A DNA stretch of 64,000 bases, from assembly GCF_000014285.2 (NCBI RefSeq), contig NC_008343.2:620001-684000 (forward strand). The letters run 5' to 3'. Below the pieces are notes generated by a model that saw only the letters and a list, made by a program, of their open reading frames with translations, had not been told where the DNA came from and did no database searches. A program made the translations under genes and the position numbers. Each line of letters opens with the position of its first letter. The stretch's first letter is position 1. Shown piece after piece: positions 1-16,572 of this stretch. This stretch comes from Granulibacter bethesdensis CGDNIH1. GTDB lineage: Bacteria > Pseudomonadota > Alphaproteobacteria > Acetobacterales > Acetobacteraceae.

Positions 1-3000
1 TCGTCATATAGACGCCGGCATTGCTGCCAACGACGGTATTGGCAGCACCGGCCGCGTAAATTGTATCCGCGCCCTGGCTCCAGGTCAGATTGCCATCGCC
101 GACAAGCTGTACTTGGCTCCCCGCCTGACCAGTCAGGATTTTGCTGCCTGCTCCCACGGCTTCAATCGTATCGTGTCCCTGGCCGCCATAAATTGTAGTA
201 TTACCAACATGATCAACAAAATTTGTACTTCCGCCTCCACCAACAAGCTGCGACCCGCGGCCGTATGCATTCAGTGTACCGCCATTCGGCCCGCTGACCA
301 GCGTATCCGCTCCACTGCCTCCCATAATAAGATCACGGGATGAGCCCCCTACCAGCAGGCGGGGAGTGGATGAGTTGTTCTGAATTGTAATAGGCGCGGA
401 CGCAGATGTCTGAACCTGGGGAGAAAGCGAAACGCTTTCAGGATGGAGAGGCGAGAAGGCAAGCTGTTGAAGGGCTGTCGAGACCTGACTGACGGTCCCG
501 GTAACAGTATAGGTTTTTCCATCAGCGCTCAGCGTGCCGTTGCCAAGATGACTATAGGTTCCTTCAGCATTGGCCCCCAGTGTTGCTGTGGCCGTGATAA
601 TGGTATTGGGATCAACCGCGCTGAAAACCTGATCTGCAAACGGGAGTAACGCGGATCTCAGGGCTATGATTCCGCTGCGGGATGTTGTGCCTGCGTTATT
701 CGTCACAGTCAGGTTAATTGCTGAGGTTGTAACCTGCCCGGTTGCAGCCTGCCCTGCGGTCTGTGTGAATGTAAGTGTATTCAGAACGTTGGTGACGTGG
801 GCGGGGCTGCCGGAAATAGTGAAAGTTTTTCCGTCAGCGCTGACAGTTCCATAAAGGCTTGGGTCGGTAAATGTGCCACTGGCACCGGTGATGGTGACCG
901 CGGCTGTTATACCTTCTCCACTCTGCTGGGAGACGGCCACACCCGACAGAATGGACAGCGGAACCTGATCTGTGCCGGACTGGTTGGAATTGAAGCCAGT
1001 GATTGTTGGTGTCAGTGAATCCTCGATAGCAAGTTTGGAGGAGCCATCGGAATCCTGGATCACGGCAACCCGTTTGGCAGCGTAGTTGCCTGTCAGCTGC
1101 AGAGTATACGATGTCGTGCCATCGGTGACCGTCAAACGATCTGTTGCGCTATCAATCGTTGCTGACACGGCGCTGGTATAGGACAGGGTGTTGAGGTCAA
1201 TGTAATCACCATTGGAAAAACCCTGGATGATTGCATTCTGACTGGCTGCCGGATCATTGATTTGAAGCAGGCCGCCTGTACCCTCCAGATCAATTGTTCC
1301 GGACAGATGGCCGCCTGAAGAGACGATCAGGGTTCCGTTGCCGGACACAATCGTATTGGCCGCTGTGCCACCGGAGGAGATTATCTGCATGCCTCCGCTA
1401 TTGACAGTGGTCCCGCTGGCGATCCCTCCGTTCATAACCAGCATCGATGAAACCGTGCTTGTATCAAGCAACACGCTGCTGGAGGTGATCCCCGACGATA
1501 CAATGATACTTTCCTGACGGCCGGTGATCAGGGTGCTTCCATCTCCGCTATCCTGTGTCTCGCTGAAGGCCCAGCCGCTGTAATCACCCTGTAATTTGAG
1601 GTGATAAGCTTGGCCTGATCCGGAAATAGTCAGTAAATGACTGGTATTATCATAAGAAACCGTTCTGCTGCCCTGCATGTATCGAAGTGCATTCAGGTCA
1701 ATAATGTCGCCATTGCTGAAGCCATTGATCTGTGCGCCTGATGCCAGGGCTGTGGGTGATGCAATCTCAAGCCTCGCCCCTGTTCCGCTCATGGTCAGGG
1801 TTCCAGAAAGTGTGCCGCCATTCTGGACGGTCAGCGTACCAGCTCCATCGATGACCGAATTCGATGCAACGCCACCTTGATAGACATATTGCAGCCCACC
1901 ACTATGAATAATGGAGGCAGAGGCTCTTCCGCCTGCGGAAACACGTTGCGTTCCTCCGCTGGAAATAGCTGTCTGGCCGGCATAACCAAGAACAAGCTGT
2001 ACACCATTGGCTCCAACAGTGCTGCTGGTTGCAAAGCCTGTGTACTGTGTATTGCCGCTCCAGCTCTGTCCCATAACCCACATATAATTCTGTGGGTTGC
2101 TGCCCCCGATAGACAGGCTGTCAGCGGCAGACGTCACGATAATTCCAAGACGACGGGCCGTCAGCAAAAGAGACTGGTCCTGAGCATCGGAGGATGATGA
2201 TACACCCCAGCCTGTATAATCACCGGACAGGCGCAGCCGGTACGTATCCTGACCGCTGGTGACGGACAGATAACTGATATTATCGTTGTTGGCGGATGTA
2301 GAATCGATAGAAACGAGTGTTCCGGCCGCAGTCGCATTGATAGAGCCAAGGTCGAGCCTGTCCCCTTCATCAAACCCGCTAATGAGCGGATTGGCGGCTA
2401 GAGAGGAAGGCGCATCTATTTTCAGCAGGCTGCCTGAGCCTGCCATATAGACCATATCGCTTAACAGACCGCCGCTGGCGACTTCAAGGGTTCCGCTGCC
2501 TGATATTGTCGTGGTTGAAGCCAGTCCACCTGAAGAGATAATCAGATGGCCGCCATCGCTTATTGTTGTAAAGAATGATGAGCCACCGGAAAGAACAGTC
2601 TGGCTGCCTCCATCCATGATGGAAACGCTGGTAGCGGTTCCCCCTTCTGATAGGGTCTGGAGCCCACCACTTTGAACAAGAGTGTTTTCTACGGAGCCAC
2701 CGTTGGCAACGATTTGTACACCACCATTGAAAATAGCAGCATCCACTGAAGAGCCGGAGACCGTTTCCGCTCCATAGAGCTGTGTATTAGAGGCGATTCC
2801 GGTAACACTCTGTATACCGCCGGCAGAAACCAGGGACGATATTGCATATGCTCCGGATTCAATAATCTGGCTGCCACCAGAAAGAATAACGTTGCTATAC
2901 GTAGATGCGCCACTGCTTATATGGGCAATGCCACCGCTGGAAATATAGCTGGACTGAACCATACTATATTGTACAGCAAAAAGTTGCGTGGCAGACGTGG

Positions 3001-4939
3001 ACAGATCGGCGCCTAGAGTAAAATTGCTCAATACTTCGCCGGAGCTTGTATAATAATAACGGTTCAGAGCTTTGATCAGTGTGCTGCCATCTGTCTGGTC
3101 CGCATAAGAAACGAATTGCCAGCCGGGATCTGTCTGCGGCTGGGATAGAAGCAGGGTGTATTGAATGCCGGAAGCGGAAACAATCAACTCACCTGAGTTG
3201 TAACTGATCTGAGCATTGGAAGAGTAGGAAATATTATTGAAATCAATGCTGTCTCCCTCGGAGAATCCGTATATGCTCAGGAAGGAAGAATAGCTGTCTG
3301 TACTGTTCAGAACGATTTTGGATCCGGTTCCAGAAAGGCCGATCGCTCCCTTTATCTTGGCTCCTGAATCAACAATCAGAGTTCCTGCCCCGCTGATCAC
3401 GGTGCCCGATACTATGCCGCCTACACGCCAGCTGGAATCATACATGACGTGCTGCACCCCACCATCCAAAACGGTGGTGTTAAAAGCCGTGCCTCCGCCA
3501 CGAACTTCCTGAATGCCGCCACTGCTGACGGTTGTTGCGTAGGCACCGTAAGAGGCAGGGATTGACGTGCTGTAAGGTCCGTAAATGCGTTCTATGCCGC
3601 CATTCAGAACCTGTGTTCCGCTGGTAATGCCTCCGCTGGACCATATGGCAACTCCGCCGGCCTGAAGAATGCCGCCACTGCTGATAATGGTGTTTTGTGC
3701 AATGGCCGATGGCCCTATGACGCTTTGGCTGCCTCCGTTTTCAATCTGAGTGCCGGACGCAGTGCCATGAACAATCTGGGAACCACCTGATTGGACCATC
3801 GTGCTGATGGCAATCGGGCTGTAGAGCGAATGAAAGCCTGGCCCTTCAATGGTTTCTGTGCTGCTGTCAGAGACAATTGTGCCGGATGTAGCACCGTAAT
3901 TGTCCAGCGCGCCTCCTTGCGTCAGAACGGTGCTGATCGCTTGTCCGCCATATTGGACAGTCAGCAGGCTTCCACTTTGGACCTGTGTGGCGGAGGCGAT
4001 GCCGCCTCCCATAACGATACCGTTGAGATAATCGGCGCTAGCGTCATTTTTCAGCAACAATCCGCTTGAGACCGTATTGTTGCCAACAGAAACGGTATTC
4101 CCCCGTATGACGAGAAGTGTTGAACCGTCGGAATCCGCAATTGTTTTCAGCTTTTCTGTGCCGCTCAGAGTGGCCCTTAGGGCGAGCGTAAAGCGATCTG
4201 TGCCATTCGTTATGGTGGCGGTTGGATTGTTGCCGGATGTATAAGTAACCGATGTATTGCCCGATGAGAATTGCAGATTATTGATGTCGATGACGTCGGA
4301 AGAGTCAAAATCTGAAATATAAAACCCGCTTGCCAGAGCAGCCTGATTGTTAAGGGTCAGTTGTCCGCTGACGATGCTGGTTGCACCATCAATAGTACCA
4401 CCTGAATCAATCACCAGGGAACCGCCACGACTGATGACTGCGCTTACCGCTGTTCCACCCGTGTAAACATGCTCCAATGCACCGTTATGAATGACGGTGG
4501 AGGTGGCAATTCCACCGCTGGAAACATTGACAGTGCCTGCAATCAAGTCGGCACCGTCCAGGCTGCCGCCTTGGCTGACATTGACGGTGCCAGAAACTAT
4601 GCTTGCCTCAGAGGCGTAGCCATAGACATCCATTCTGGCGCCTCCATCAATGATGGTTCTATTCGCTGCGCCCCCCTCCAAGACACCTAATGCTGCTGCA
4701 AAACCGGATACGGTTGCATTGCGGTCAATGCCACCACTGAAAATCAGGCTGGCACCCCATGTTCCAATCTGACTGTTTGATGTGATGCCACCCGATTCTG
4801 TGTAAATGGTAACGCGTGGTTGGACGATTGTGCCAATCGCAATGCCTCCATTTATAACAGCAAGCTGATTAATGCTGCCGGATTGGTCAACGACAATGCC
4901 CGATGAGGTCTGGCCTGAACTGATAATTAATTGCGACAA
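1..4939 (-). CDS. Giant modular AIDA-repeat surface adhesin (5' part, runs off the left edge)
   Basis: I read one uninterrupted minus-strand frame from a TTG at 4937-4939 to position 1 (1646 codons, no stop). An in-frame TAA lies about 17 codons upstream and no ATG lies between, so TTG is the best start; a weak GGA precedes it. The N-terminus (LSQLIISSGQTSSGIVV) resembles the start of AIDA-repeat proteins. The body alternates Ser/Gly/Thr-rich beta-solenoid repeats of about 18-20 residues with five linker modules carrying G-F-x-x-G/S-D-x-I/L-D-L/F (near residues 205, 550, 850, 1070 and 1230). Two cadherin-like segments follow (about 1307-1505), then an RTX-like Gly/Asp-rich stretch with GGSGADTL (from about 1530). 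Family knowledge suggests a secreted adhesin. The C-terminus, which would show a beta-barrel, Hint or type I secretion end, is outside the window. No N-terminal signal peptide is visible. Confidence 0.85.
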   Translation of the reverse strand, partial: MSQLIISSGQTSSGIVVDQSGSINQLAVINGGIAIGTIVQPRVTIYTESGGITSNSQIGTWGASLIFSGGIDRNATVSGFAAALGVLEGGAANRTIIDGGARMDVYGYASEASIVSGTVNVSQGGSLDGADLIAGTVNVSSGGIATSTVIHNGALEHVYTGGTAVSAVISRGGSLVIDSGGTIDGATSIVSGQLTLNNQAALASGFYISDFDSSDVIDINNLQFSSGNTSVTYTSGNNPTATITNGTDRFTLALRATLSGTEKLKTIADSDGSTLLVIRGNTVSVGNNTVSSGLLLKNDASADYLNGIVMGGGIASATQVQSGSLLTVQYGGQAISTVLTQGGALDNYGATSGTIVSDSSTETIEGPGFHSLYSPIAISTMVQSGGSQIVHGTASGTQIENGGSQSVIGPSAIAQNTIISSGGILQAGGVAIWSSGGITSGTQVLNGGIERIYGPYSTSIPASYGAYATTVSSGGIQEVRGGGTAFNTTVLDGGVQHVMYDSSWRVGGIVSGTVISGAGTLIVDSGAKIKGAIGLSGTGSKIVLNSTDSYSSFLSIYGFSEGDSIDFNNISYSSNAQISYNSGELIVSASGIQYTLLLSQPQTDPGWQFVSYADQTDGSTLIKALNRYYYTSSGEVLSNFTLGADLSTSATQLFAVQYSMVQSSYISSGGIAHISSGASTYSNVILSGGSQIIESGAYAISSLVSAGGIQSVTGIASNTQLYGAETVSGSSVDAAIFNGGVQIVANGGSVENTLVQSGGLQTLSEGGTATSVSIMDGGSQTVLSGGSSFFTTISDGGHLIISSGGLASTTTISGSGTLEVASGGLLSDMVYMAGSGSLLKIDAPSSLAANPLISGFDEGDRLDLGSINATAAGTLVSIDSTSANNDNISYLSVTSGQDTYRLRLSGDYTGWGVSSSSDAQDQSLLLTARRLGIIVTSAADSLSIGGSNPQNYMWVMGQSWSGNTQYTGFATSSTVGANGVQLVLGYAGQTAISSGGTQRVSAGGRASASIIHSGGLQYVYQGGVASNSVIDGAGTLTVQNGGTLSGTLTMSGTGARLEIASPTALASGAQINGFSNGDIIDLNALRYMQGSRTVSYDNTSHLLTISGSGQAYHLKLQGDYSGWAFSETQDSGDGSTLITGRQESIIVSSGITSSSVLLDTSTVSSMLVMNGGIASGTTVNSGGMQIISSGGTAANTIVSGNGTLIVSSGGHLSGTIDLEGTGGLLQINDPAASQNAIIQGFSNGDYIDLNTLSYTSAVSATIDSATDRLTVTDGTTSYTLQLTGNYAAKRVAVIQDSDGSSKLAIEDSLTPTITGFNSNQSGTDQVPLSILSGVAVSQQSGEGITAAVTITGASGTFTDPSLYGTVSADGKTFTISGSPAHVTNVLNTLTFTQTAGQAATGQVTTSAINLTVTNNAGTTSRSGIIALRSALLPFADQVFSAVDPNTIITATATLGANAEGTYSHLGNGTLSADGKTYTVTGTVSQVSTALQQLAFSPLHPESVSLSPQVQTSASAPITIQNNSSTPRLLVGGSSRDLIMGGSGADTLVSGPNGGTLNAYGRGSQLVGGGGSTNFVDHVGNTTIYGGQGHDTIEAVGAGSKILTGQAGSQVQLVGDGNLTWSQGADTIYAAGAANTVVGSNAGVYMT
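1020..4900 (-). repeat. Coding AIDA-like repeats with five interspersed linker modules
   Basis: The adhesin frame holds many degenerate units of the form S-G-G-x-x-x-x-T-x-V-x-x-G-G, one every 54-60 bases. They are broken into blocks by five related linkers of about 80 residues at roughly 4340-4090, 3300-3050, 2400-2140, 1740-1510 and 1260-1020. Each linker has a G-F-x-x-G-D-x-I-D-L start and a D-G-S-T-L-like end. The repeats are protein-level; DNA identity between copies is only partial. Confidence 0.75.
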
Positions 4940-5379
4940 TGGCTTAATCCATGTAATTAATTTATATGTAAATATACTTTGAAGTAGTTATGCGGTGCGA
5001 TGTCGATAAAATCAAAAGATTTAATCGTATATTTGGAAGTGAATTGGCATATATGAGAGCAATTTGGATGAATGATTTAAATTTATGAAATTTATAATTT
5101 ATAAAAAGATAATTTATTTTTGTTACTTTAATTTATTTGGGCTGGTAGTGGCATTGGGGGAGCCTCCCATCGAACGCGGGGCGGGTGCGCGTGTCTGGCG
5201 TGTTATGATGCTGGACAGGCCGGATGTGATCCGCTAAAGGCGCCTGCTCAATCGGAACGTGGGAGACCGGTTCACCCGCTCGCTGGCCCTGATCGGGGCT
5301 GGTGGGTTCTTCGTGCTTTGGTGCGGAGTGAAGCGGTCGTGCGAACCACGGTCCTGGATGACTAACAGGAGCCAGGATT
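4940..5379. other. AT-rich divergent intergenic region between adhesin and rplK
   Basis: No gene is visible in these 440 bases. The part from 4940 to about 5140 is very AT-rich, unlike the rest of the window. From about 5150 the composition returns to GC-rich. It must carry the start signals of both the minus-strand adhesin and the plus-strand rplK operon. TATGAT at 5204-5209 could be a -10 element for rplK, but I see no convincing -35 at 16-18 bases. The secE-nusG pair that usually precedes rplK is not here. Confidence 0.6.
5258..5350 (+). promoter_or_regulatory. Candidate structured rplK (L11) mRNA leader
   Basis: CGTGG at 5258-5262 can pair with CCACG at 5346-5350, closing a GC-rich domain that ends 29 bases before the rplK start. 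In E. coli the L1 protein represses the L11-L1 mRNA through its leader, so a structured leader is expected here. No L1 site was identified at nucleotide level; the assignment rests on position and pairing potential. Confidence 0.3.
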
Positions 5380-5814
5380 ATGGCAAAAAAGATCGTCGGC
5401 TACGTCAAGCTGCAGATCCCTGCGGGCAAGGCGAATCCCTCTCCGCCGGTTGGTCCGGCGCTGGGTCAGCGCGGCCTGAACATCATGCAGTTCTGCAAGG
5501 AATTCAATGCGGCCACGCAGGCTATGGAACCCGGTATGCCGGTTCCGGTGGTGATCACCGCCTATGCGGACCGCACGTTCAGCTTTATCACCAAAACTCC
5601 GCCGAACACCTATTTCCTGCTGAAGGCGGCAAAGGTGCAGAAAGGGTCTCCCACGGTCGGCAAGAGCGCTGCTGTGGGCCGTGTGACCATGTCCCAGCTG
5701 CGTGAAATCGCGGAAACCAAGTTCCAGGACATGAACGCGAACGATATTGACGGTGCCGTCCGGATGCTGGCGGGTTCCGCCAAATCCATGGGCCTGACCG
5801 TGGTGGAGGGCTGA
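5380..5814 (+). CDS. rplK: 50S ribosomal protein L11
   Basis: This 144-residue protein is normal L11 length. It forms the base of the factor-binding GTPase-associated centre on 23S rRNA. The N-terminal proline switch is visible as [17 protein letters not shown] (residues 14-30), with Pro20, Pro22 and Pro23 where thiostrepton-type drugs act. The ATG follows an AGGAGCC Shine-Dalgarno at a good distance. rplA starts four bases after its stop, so the two are almost certainly cotranscribed. It is the first gene of the rplKAJL-rpoBC block; nusG, its usual upstream neighbour, is absent. Confidence 0.97.
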   Translation: MAKKIVGYVKLQIPAGKANPSPPVGPALGQRGLNIMQFCKEFNAATQAMEPGMPVPVVITAYADRTFSFITKTPPNTYFLLKAAKVQKGSPTVGKSAAVGRVTMSQLREIAETKFQDMNANDIDGAVRMLAGSAKSMGLTVVEG

Positions 5815-5818
5815 TCCG

Positions 5819-6511
5819 ATGGCACATAACAAGCGTCTGAAAGCGGCCCGCGCGTCCGTCGACAGCACAAAATTCTATCCGTTGACCGAGGCTGTGGCGC
5901 TGGCGAAGACCAACGCCCGTGCGAAGTTCGACGAGACGATCGAAATCTCCCTGAACCTCGGCATTGATCCGCGTCATGCGGACCAGATGGTGCGTGGTCT
6001 GGTCTCGCTGCCGAATGGCACAGGCAAGACCCTGCGCGTCGGCGTGTTTGCCCGTGGCCCGAAGGCCGAGGAAGCGAAAGCTGCCGGTGCCGATGTGGTC
6101 GGCGCTGAGGATCTGGCGGAGCTGGTGCAGAACGGCACCATTGAGTTCGATCGCTGCATTGCGACCCCCGATATGATGGCTCTGGTTGGTCGTCTGGGCA
6201 AAATCCTTGGTCCGCGCGGCCTGATGCCGAACCCGAAGCTCGGCACTGTGACCATGGACGTCAAGGGTGCGGTGACTGCGGCCAAGTCCGGTCAGATCGA
6301 GTTCCGTGCCGAAAAGGCCGGTATTATCCATGCCGGTATCGGCAAGGCGAGCTTTGATGCCGATAAGCTGGTCGAGAACATCCGCGCTCTGGTCGATGCT
6401 ATCCAAAAGGCGAAGCCGACCGGTGCGAAGGGAACCTATCTTCAGAAAGCAGCGCTCAGCTCCTCCATGGGGCCTGGCATGCGTCTGGATGTATCGTCCC
6501 TGACGGTCTGA
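5819..6511 (+). CDS. rplA: 50S ribosomal protein L1
   Basis: A 230-residue L1, the protein of the mobile L1 stalk next to the ribosomal E site. The family signature is clear around residues 120-145 ([20 protein letters not shown]). It starts four bases after rplK. In E. coli L1 also represses its own operon by binding the rplK leader, so the structured region upstream of rplK is its likely target; that link is inference. The gene ends ahead of a 318-base gap with a strong hairpin that separates it from rplJ. Confidence 0.97.
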   Translation: MAHNKRLKAARASVDSTKFYPLTEAVALAKTNARAKFDETIEISLNLGIDPRHADQMVRGLVSLPNGTGKTLRVGVFARGPKAEEAKAAGADVVGAEDLAELVQNGTIEFDRCIATPDMMALVGRLGKILGPRGLMPNPKLGTVTMDVKGAVTAAKSGQIEFRAEKAGIIHAGIGKASFDADKLVENIRALVDAIQKAKPTGAKGTYLQKAALSSSMGPGMRLDVSSLTV

Positions 6512-6829
6512 CCGGATAGAGCATCCGGTTGAATGGAATACGCTCCGCCTGGCATTTGCCGGGCGGAGCGGGCAGGGAAGCTCAGGCTTCCCGATATCCT
6601 GTCCAAGACCACACGTGCCGCGTCGGATCATGATCCGGGCTGGCTTAAAGGGGAAAGCCGTAGGCAATCCCCGCGCGTGGAAGACGGGTCGGTCATTGGG
6701 TAGGACTATGTCCTGCCCCTGATGTCGGTTCCGGATAAAGGACAGGCGAATGCATCGCCGTTGATGCGGGGATGCATGGGTAACTGATCCGGCCGGGTGG
6801 TCCTGCCGGATTGAACAGGAGTGAGTGCG
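6512..6829 (+). promoter_or_regulatory. rplA-rplJ intergenic region with strong hairpin (L10 leader region)
   Basis: The 318-base gap opens with a hairpin at 6541-6570: CGCTCCGCC pairs with GGCGGAGCG, with a further GGC/GCC inside the loop. No U-run follows, so it is more likely an attenuator, partial terminator or processing site than a simple terminator. The remaining 250 bases hold no credible ORF. In many bacteria this interval is the L10 leader, bound by the L10-(L7/L12) complex to repress rplJ and rplL. Confidence 0.5.
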
Positions 6830-7348
6830 TTGGAGCGTACGGAGAAGCGAGAATTCGTTGCCTCCCTCGCCGCCGTGTTCGCGGAAACCTCGATTGTTGT
6901 CGTCACCCAGAACAAGGGTCTGACGGTGGCAGAGGTGACCGAGCTGCGTCGGCGGGTCAGGGCGGCAGGTGCGAATTACAAGGTCGCCAAGAACCGTCTG
7001 GCCAACCTCGCCCTGGAAGGGTCCCAGTTCGAAGGCATCAAGCCGCTGCTGAAAGGTCCGACCGCGCTCGCGTGGTCTGAGGATCCGGTCGCTGCGGCAA
7101 AGGTTGTCGTCGACTTCGCCAAGACCAATGACAAGCTGGCTATTCTCGGTGGTTCTCTTGGCAGCCAGACGCTTGATGCGTCCGGCGTCAAGGCGCTTGC
7201 CGATCTGCCGTCTCTGGACACGCTGCGCGCGCAGCTGGTGGGTCTCATCTCGACCCCCGCGACGCGTATCGCTGGCGTCCTCCAGGCACCGGCTGGCCAG
7301 CTGGCACGGGTCTTCGGGGCTTATTCCAAGAAGGAAGAGGCGGCCTGA
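6830..7348 (+). CDS. rplJ: 50S ribosomal protein L10
   Basis: L10 anchors the L7/L12 dimers to form the ribosomal stalk. The frame can open at GTG 6821, but that codon directly abuts and shares a base with the AGGAG Shine-Dalgarno (6817-6821). TTG at 6830 lies eight bases after it and gives [13 protein letters not shown], the usual alphaproteobacterial L10 start, for a 172-residue protein. I therefore place the start at 6830. The C-terminus (AYSKKEEAA) is the acidic helix region that binds L7/L12. rplL follows after 89 bases. Confidence 0.93.
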   Translation: MERTEKREFVASLAAVFAETSIVVVTQNKGLTVAEVTELRRRVRAAGANYKVAKNRLANLALEGSQFEGIKPLLKGPTALAWSEDPVAAAKVVVDFAKTNDKLAILGGSLGSQTLDASGVKALADLPSLDTLRAQLVGLISTPATRIAGVLQAPAGQLARVFGAYSKKEEAA

Positions 7349-7437
7349 TCGGCCCGATTCTCATCGGAAAAGTGATCAACTGTTCAGGCAGAGGCTTGAA
7401 CGGACCGGAACAACGACTAAACTAAAGGCATAAACAA

Positions 7438-7815
7438 ATGGCTGATCTGTCAAACCTGGTTGAGCAGCTGTCCAGCCTGACCGTCCTCGAGGCGGCTGAG
7501 CTGTCCAAGCTGTTGGAAGAAAAGTGGGGCGTCTCCGCCGCCGCTCCGGTCGCCGTGGCTGCTGCCCCGGCTGCTGGCGCTGCTGCTGCCCCGGCTGAAG
7601 AGCAGACCGAGTTCACTGTCATCCTGGCGAAGGCCGGCGACAAGAAGATCAACGTCATCAAGGAAATCCGCACCATCACCGGCCTGGGCCTGAAGGAAGC
7701 CAAGGATCTGGTCGAAGGCGCGCCGAAGACCGTGAAGGAAGGCGTGAACAAGGACGAGGCCGAGAAGATCAAGAAGGTGCTGGAAGAGCAGGGCGCCGCT
7801 GTCGAGATCAAATAA
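7438..7815 (+). CDS. rplL: 50S ribosomal protein L7/L12
   Basis: This 125-residue protein is the multicopy stalk protein that recruits translation GTPases. It shows the three expected parts: an N-terminal dimerisation helix region ([20 protein letters not shown]), an Ala/Pro-rich hinge at about residues 35-57, and a C-terminal globular domain with [13 protein letters not shown] and a Lys-rich factor-binding helix. It sits downstream of rplJ as usual and upstream of rpoB, from which it is separated by 272 bases containing three hairpins. Confidence 0.97.
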   Translation: MADLSNLVEQLSSLTVLEAAELSKLLEEKWGVSAAAPVAVAAAPAAGAAAAPAEEQTEFTVILAKAGDKKINVIKEIRTITGLGLKEAKDLVEGAPKTVKEGVNKDEAEKIKKVLEEQGAAVEIK

Positions 7816-8087
7816 GGCAGTTTCCGGGGCTTGCCCTGGATGTTGAATACGGTGTGGGCGGAAATGTATATCGTTTCCGCCCCATCAGTCGTTGCAGCCG
7901 GATAGTCCGGCTGTTTCTGTCGCATCGGGGTTCGGCAGAGCTCTGTTTGCAAACGCCTCTTCCCGGGCGGCCATGGGAAGATTCAGGGCGACGTTATTGG
8001 CCGGGCTTGACGCCGGACTATCGGGCGAAGGTATCCTCCTTCGCTGCGGACCCGGCGGAGTGAGATTTCGGGATCTAAGGGCAGGGC
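7816..8087 (+). promoter_or_regulatory. rplL-rpoB intergenic region with three hairpins, candidate attenuator
   Basis: Three stem-loops can be drawn. At 7856-7882 GGGCGGAAA pairs with TTTCCGCCC. At 7896-7912 AGCCGGA pairs with TCCGGCT around a three-base loop and is followed by GTTTCT, resembling a weak rho-independent terminator. At 8025-8044 GCGAAGG pairs with CCTTCGC. In E. coli an attenuator and an RNase III site lie in this same gap and reduce rpoB relative to rplL; a similar role here is inference. I see no gene in it. Confidence 0.5.
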
Positions 8088-12263
<4,176 letters not shown>

Positions 12264-12275
12264 TTAATGGATGTT

Positions 12276-12299
12276 CCGGAGGGGCTTCCGCCTCTCCGG
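12276..12299 (+). other. Hairpin in the rpoB-rpoC gap
   Basis: CCGGAGGGG (12276-12284) pairs with CCTCTCCGG (12291-12299), nine pairs including one G-U, around a six-base loop. No U-run follows, so termination is unlikely. Stabilisation or processing of the rpoBC message are possible roles. Confidence 0.4.
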
Positions 12300-12341
12300 A
12301 CCAGGATGCGGGGATTGATCCCTGTCTATCCTCTCTCATGA

Positions 12342-16514
<4,173 letters not shown>

Positions 16515-16537
16515 GGCTGTTTCTGTTGAGGAATGGG

Positions 16538-16572
16538 AACGCTGGCCTTGAAAAGGGCCGGCGTTTCTTTTT
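16538..16572 (+). terminator. Rho-independent terminator after rpoC
   Basis: AACGCTGGCC pairs with GGCCGGCGTT (one G-U) around a short A-rich loop, and the 3' arm runs into TTTCTTTTT. It closes the rplK-rpoC block before the str operon promoter. Confidence 0.8.

Noticed and set aside
113-4690. Several short plus-strand ORFs opposite the adhesin
   Set aside because: They fall in the other frames of a single long minus-strand coding sequence and have no recognisable sequence or Shine-Dalgarno.
1020-4900. Possible CRISPR array because of repeated elements
   Set aside because: Repeats are degenerate, coding, in frame and about 54-60 bases, with no fixed repeat and spacer pattern.
5588-6667. 359-codon minus-strand frame across rplK and rplA
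   Set aside because: Both ribosomal genes are intact on the plus strand, and the antisense product is low in recognisable features.
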